From the NCBI GenBank assembly GCA_023392615.1, contig JAEVYT010000011.1:62001-126000 (forward strand): a stretch of 64,000 nt of DNA, read 5' to 3'. This stretch comes from Bacillota bacterium (lineage in GTDB: Bacteria; Bacillota; Clostridia; Lachnospirales; Lachnospiraceae). Below, in pieces: positions 61,420-64,000 of this stretch; position 1 is the stretch's first letter; every line of letters begins with the position of its first letter. The position numbers were made by a program, and so were the translations under genes. The notes beneath the pieces are model-generated. The model saw only the letters and a list, made by a program, of their open reading frames with translations. It did not search any database and was not told the DNA's origin.

Positions 61420-64000
61420 TTATTCTGCGTCTTTTGCAAGTTCAACTAAACGAGCATATTTCTCCTGAGCGTTCTTCTCAGCATTTGCAAACAATTCTGC
61501 TGCTCTTTCAGGATTCTGACGGCTTAAGGAGTTGTAACGAACCTCATTCTTAATGAATTCCTGATAGTTTGCTGTAGGAGCCTTGCTATCTAACTGGAAT
61601 GCATTCTTTCCTTCTTCTTTAAGACGAGGATCATAACGGAAGTTATTCCAGTAGCCGGAAAGAACTGCGTTCTTAGCCTCTGTCTGAGATGTTCCCATAC
61701 CACCCTTGATACCATGGCTGATACATGGAGCGTAAGCAATGATGAGGGAAGGACCATTGTAGCTTTCAGCCTCAACAAATGCCTTCATTGTCTGGTTGTA
61801 ATCTGCACCCATGGAGATCTGTGCAACATATACATAACCATAGCTCATAGCGATTGCTGCTAAATCTTTCTTCTTCACATCTTTACCTGCTGCTGCGAAC
61901 TGAGCAATTGCGCCGGTAGGTGTTGCTTTAGAAGACTGACCACCTGTGTTGGAATAGATCTCAGTATCGAATACTAAGATATTTACGTCCTGACCACTAG
62001 CGATTACATGATCTAAACCGCCGAAGCCGATATCGTAAGCCCATCCGTCACCACCAAGAATCCATTGAGATTTCTTGGATAAGAAGTTCTTATCTTTTAA
62101 GATAACCTTTGCTGCATCACAGTCACAAGCTGCTAAAGCATCGATTAATGTAGCTGTAGCAATTGCATTCTCACGACCATTATCATAAGTCTCAACGTAT
62201 TTTGCAGCTGCTGCTTTGATATCTTCTTTATCAGTAGATTCAGCCAATGCAACTACTTTATCCTTTAAGCTGTTTCTTAATGCCTGCTGTGCAAGAGACA
62301 TACCTAAACCATACTCAGCATTATCCTCGAATAAGGAGTTAGCCCATGCAGGACCCTGTCCCTTTTTGTTAACAGTGTAAGGTGTAGAAGGCATGGAACC
62401 ACCCCAGATTGAAGAACAACCTGTTGCATTAGCGATGTACATTCTGTCACCATATAACTGTGTCATTAATTTAGCGTAAGGTGTTTCACCACAACCTGCA
62501 CAAGCACCTGAGTACTCAAGTAATGGCTGTTTGAACTGGCTACCCTTAACTGTAGTATCTTTAAACTTCTCTGCAACTTCTGGTTTCTCATCTAAGCTAA
62601 AGCCATATTCGAAGTTCTTCTCTTCATGTAACTGAGAATCAAGAGACTGCATAACAAGTGCTTTATTACCTTTCTTACCAGGACATACATTTGCACAAGA
62701 TCCACAACCTGTACAGTCAAGTACAGATACGGTCATAGCAAATTCAAATCCAGGAAGACCTGTCATAGCTGTTTTCTTCATTCCTTCTGGTGCATTAGCA
62801 GCTTCATCAGCTGTCATAGCTACAGGACGAATTACAGCGTGAGGACAAACGTAAGAACAGAAATTACACTGGATACAGTTTTCTGGAACCCAAGTAGGAA
62901 CGTCAACTGCGATACCACGTTTTTCGTATGCTGCAGAACCCTGAGGAAGAGTACCATCAACACTATCCATAAATGCGGATACAGGAAGGTTATTACCCTG
63001 CTGAGCATTGATAGGAGTTAAGATATTGTTAACGAAGTCAACAACTTCTTTTCTACCATTGGATACTTTTACAAGGATTTCTTCATCTTCTGCGTTCTTC
63101 CAGCTCTCAGGAACAACGATTTCGTTGATACCTGTTAAACCACGATCGATAGCATCATGATTCATCTTAACAACAGCTTCACCCTTCTTACCATAGGAGT
63201 ATGTTGCTGCATCTTTCATATATTTAACTGCTTCATCTACAGGGATGATATTCGCAAGTTTGAAGAATGCTGACTGAAGGATTGTATTGATACGTCCGCC
63301 CAAGCCAATTTCTTTACCAATGCTGATACCGTCGATTGTGTAGAATTTGATGTTGTGTTCAGCGATGTAACGCTTAACCTGACCTGGTAAGTGATGCTCG
63401 ATCTCTTCCATTGTCCAACCACAGTTAAGTAAGAATGTACCACCGTCTTTTAATTCCTGAACCATGTTATATTTTCTAACATAGGAAGGATTATGACATG
63501 CTACAAAGTTAGCTTCTGTAATTAAGTATGTAGATTTAATTGGTTTCTTACCAAATCTTAAATGAGACATGGTAACACCACCAGATTTCTTGGAGTCATA
63601 ATCGAAGTAAGCCTGAGCATACATGTTTGTATGATCACCAATAATCTTGATAGAGTTCTTGTTTGCACCAACAGTACCGTCAGCACCAAGGCCCCAGAAC
63701 TTGCAGCTGATTGTGCCTTCTGGTGTAGTGTTTGGATTCACACCCACTTCAAGAGATAAGTTAGTAACATCATCCTTGATACCGATTGTGAAAGTCTGCT
63801 TCTCAGTATTGTTGTAAACAGCAATGATCTGAGCAGGTGTAGTGTTCTTAGAACCTAAACCATAACGTCCGTTGAATACAGGAACATCCTTGAATTTAGA
63901 ATCTTTAAGAGCAGTAACGATGTCTAAGTATAAAGGCTCACCGATGGAACCTGGCTCTTTTGTTCTATCTAATACAGAGATTTTCTTAACAGATGCAGGG
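61420..64000 (-). CDS. nifJ: Pyruvate:ferredoxin (flavodoxin) oxidoreductase, C-terminal ~860 residues
   Basis: Central anaerobic enzyme: pyruvate + CoA + oxidised ferredoxin gives acetyl-CoA + CO2 + reduced ferredoxin. The gene continues past the right edge, so its N-terminal ~300 residues are missing. Visible: end of domain II (FNGRYGLGSKNTTPAQII), the gamma/EKR domain (GTISCKFWGLGADGTVGANK), two 4Fe-4S motifs (CIQCNFCSYVCPHAVIRP, CTGCGSCANVCPGKKGNK), and the thiamine-binding domain (YSGACAGCGETPYAKL, GCSSIWGGSMPSTPYT, GGDGWAYDIGFGGLDHV). The frame is open to position 64000; an internal ATG at 63747 is not the start. Homodimeric single-chain type, typical of clostridia. Confidence 0.97.
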   Translation of the reverse strand, partial: PASVKKISVLDRTKEPGSIGEPLYLDIVTALKDSKFKDVPVFNGRYGLGSKNTTPAQIIAVYNNTEKQTFTIGIKDDVTNLSLEVGVNPNTTPEGTISCKFWGLGADGTVGANKNSIKIIGDHTNMYAQAYFDYDSKKSGGVTMSHLRFGKKPIKSTYLITEANFVACHNPSYVRKYNMVQELKDGGTFLLNCGWTMEEIEHHLPGQVKRYIAEHNIKFYTIDGISIGKEIGLGGRINTILQSAFFKLANIIPVDEAVKYMKDAATYSYGKKGEAVVKMNHDAIDRGLTGINEIVVPESWKNAEDEEILVKVSNGRKEVVDFVNNILTPINAQQGNNLPVSAFMDSVDGTLPQGSAAYEKRGIAVDVPTWVPENCIQCNFCSYVCPHAVIRPVAMTADEAANAPEGMKKTAMTGLPGFEFAMTVSVLDCTGCGSCANVCPGKKGNKALVMQSLDSQLHEEKNFEYGFSLDEKPEVAEKFKDTTVKGSQFKQPLLEYSGACAGCGETPYAKLMTQLYGDRMYIANATGCSSIWGGSMPSTPYTVNKKGQGPAWANSLFEDNAEYGLGMSLAQQALRNSLKDKVVALAESTDKEDIKAAAAKYVETYDNGRENAIATATLIDALAACDCDAAKVILKDKNFLSKKSQWILGGDGWAYDIGFGGLDHVIASGQDVNILVFDTEIYSNTGGQSSKATPTGAIAQFAAAGKDVKKKDLAAIAMSYGYVYVAQISMGADYNQTMKAFVEAESYNGPSLIIAYAPCISHGIKGGMGTSQTEAKNAVLSGYWNNFRYDPRLKEEGKNAFQLDSKAPTANYQEFIKNEVRYNSLSRQNPERAAELFANAEKNAQEKYARLVELAKDAE

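Overview
The window looks like chromosomal DNA of an AT-rich, anaerobic, spore-forming Firmicute, most likely a Lachnospiraceae-type Clostridium (cluster XIVa). This is inferred from pyruvate:ferredoxin oxidoreductase (nifJ), a T-box-controlled pheST, a SpoVB-like flippase, strong AGGAGG ribosome sites, Firmicute-type families (RqcH, KimA-like permease, PadR/DUF1700/DUF4097) and the absence of respiratory genes. It is mostly housekeeping DNA. I see no prophage, transposase gene, CRISPR array or rRNA.

Layout. 1-2.4 kb: pheST read leftwards behind a T-box leader, with two copies of a palindromic repeat between leader and pheS. 2.5-8.5 kb: small regulatory genes (NTF2-like protein, orphan response regulator, HAD phosphatase, ECF sigma/anti-sigma pair, FAD oxidoreductase, miniature kinase-like protein). 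8.7-11.3 kb: amt with two P-II genes behind a leader holding three terminator-like hairpins. 11.5-25.8 kb: queA, a 50-residue membrane protein, pyrE-pyrD-pyrK, then a block of unrelated genes (YjbQ family, cyclophilin, DUF2007, a GMC oxidoreductase with a probable small subunit), then pyrF-pyrC-Nudix-DUF815-argS. 26-30 kb: a CheX-like/CheY-like pair and a PadR-DUF1700-DUF4097-PspC envelope operon. 30.3-34 kb: a divergent sugar locus (GH4 glycosidase and BadF/BcrA-type kinase against a LacI regulator) with two matching operators. 34-44 kb: a KimA-like permease and a six-gene metal (probably copper) locus: HMA-SafE-cupredoxin fusion, DUF2318 protein, CopA, lipoprotein, response regulator, histidine kinase. 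44-50.7 kb: rqcH, a PHP phosphatase, a tandem array of the palindromic repeat, and mnmA-iscU-nifS-iscR. 50.8-61.4 kb: SpoVB-like flippase, diguanylate cyclase, metA, ligA, rluF, a membrane-bound MerR regulator, a secreted repeat protein, tRNA-Arg(CCG) and a small conserved protein. 61.4-64 kb: nifJ, cut by the window edge.

Most start codons could be set from Shine-Dalgarno spacing, and about a dozen sigma-A-type promoters with 17-bp spacers can be read directly. The signals that gene calling does not explain are: a palindromic repeat family (five copies, compensatory stem changes, inverted arms reaching into neighbouring genes); a multi-terminator leader on amt; three 15-bp tandem repeats just downstream of the iscR promoter; a MerR-type 19-bp-spacer promoter; and the CheX-like/CheY-like pair. 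I found no complete novel defence or biosynthetic system. The repeat family and the amt leader are the best candidates for something undescribed.
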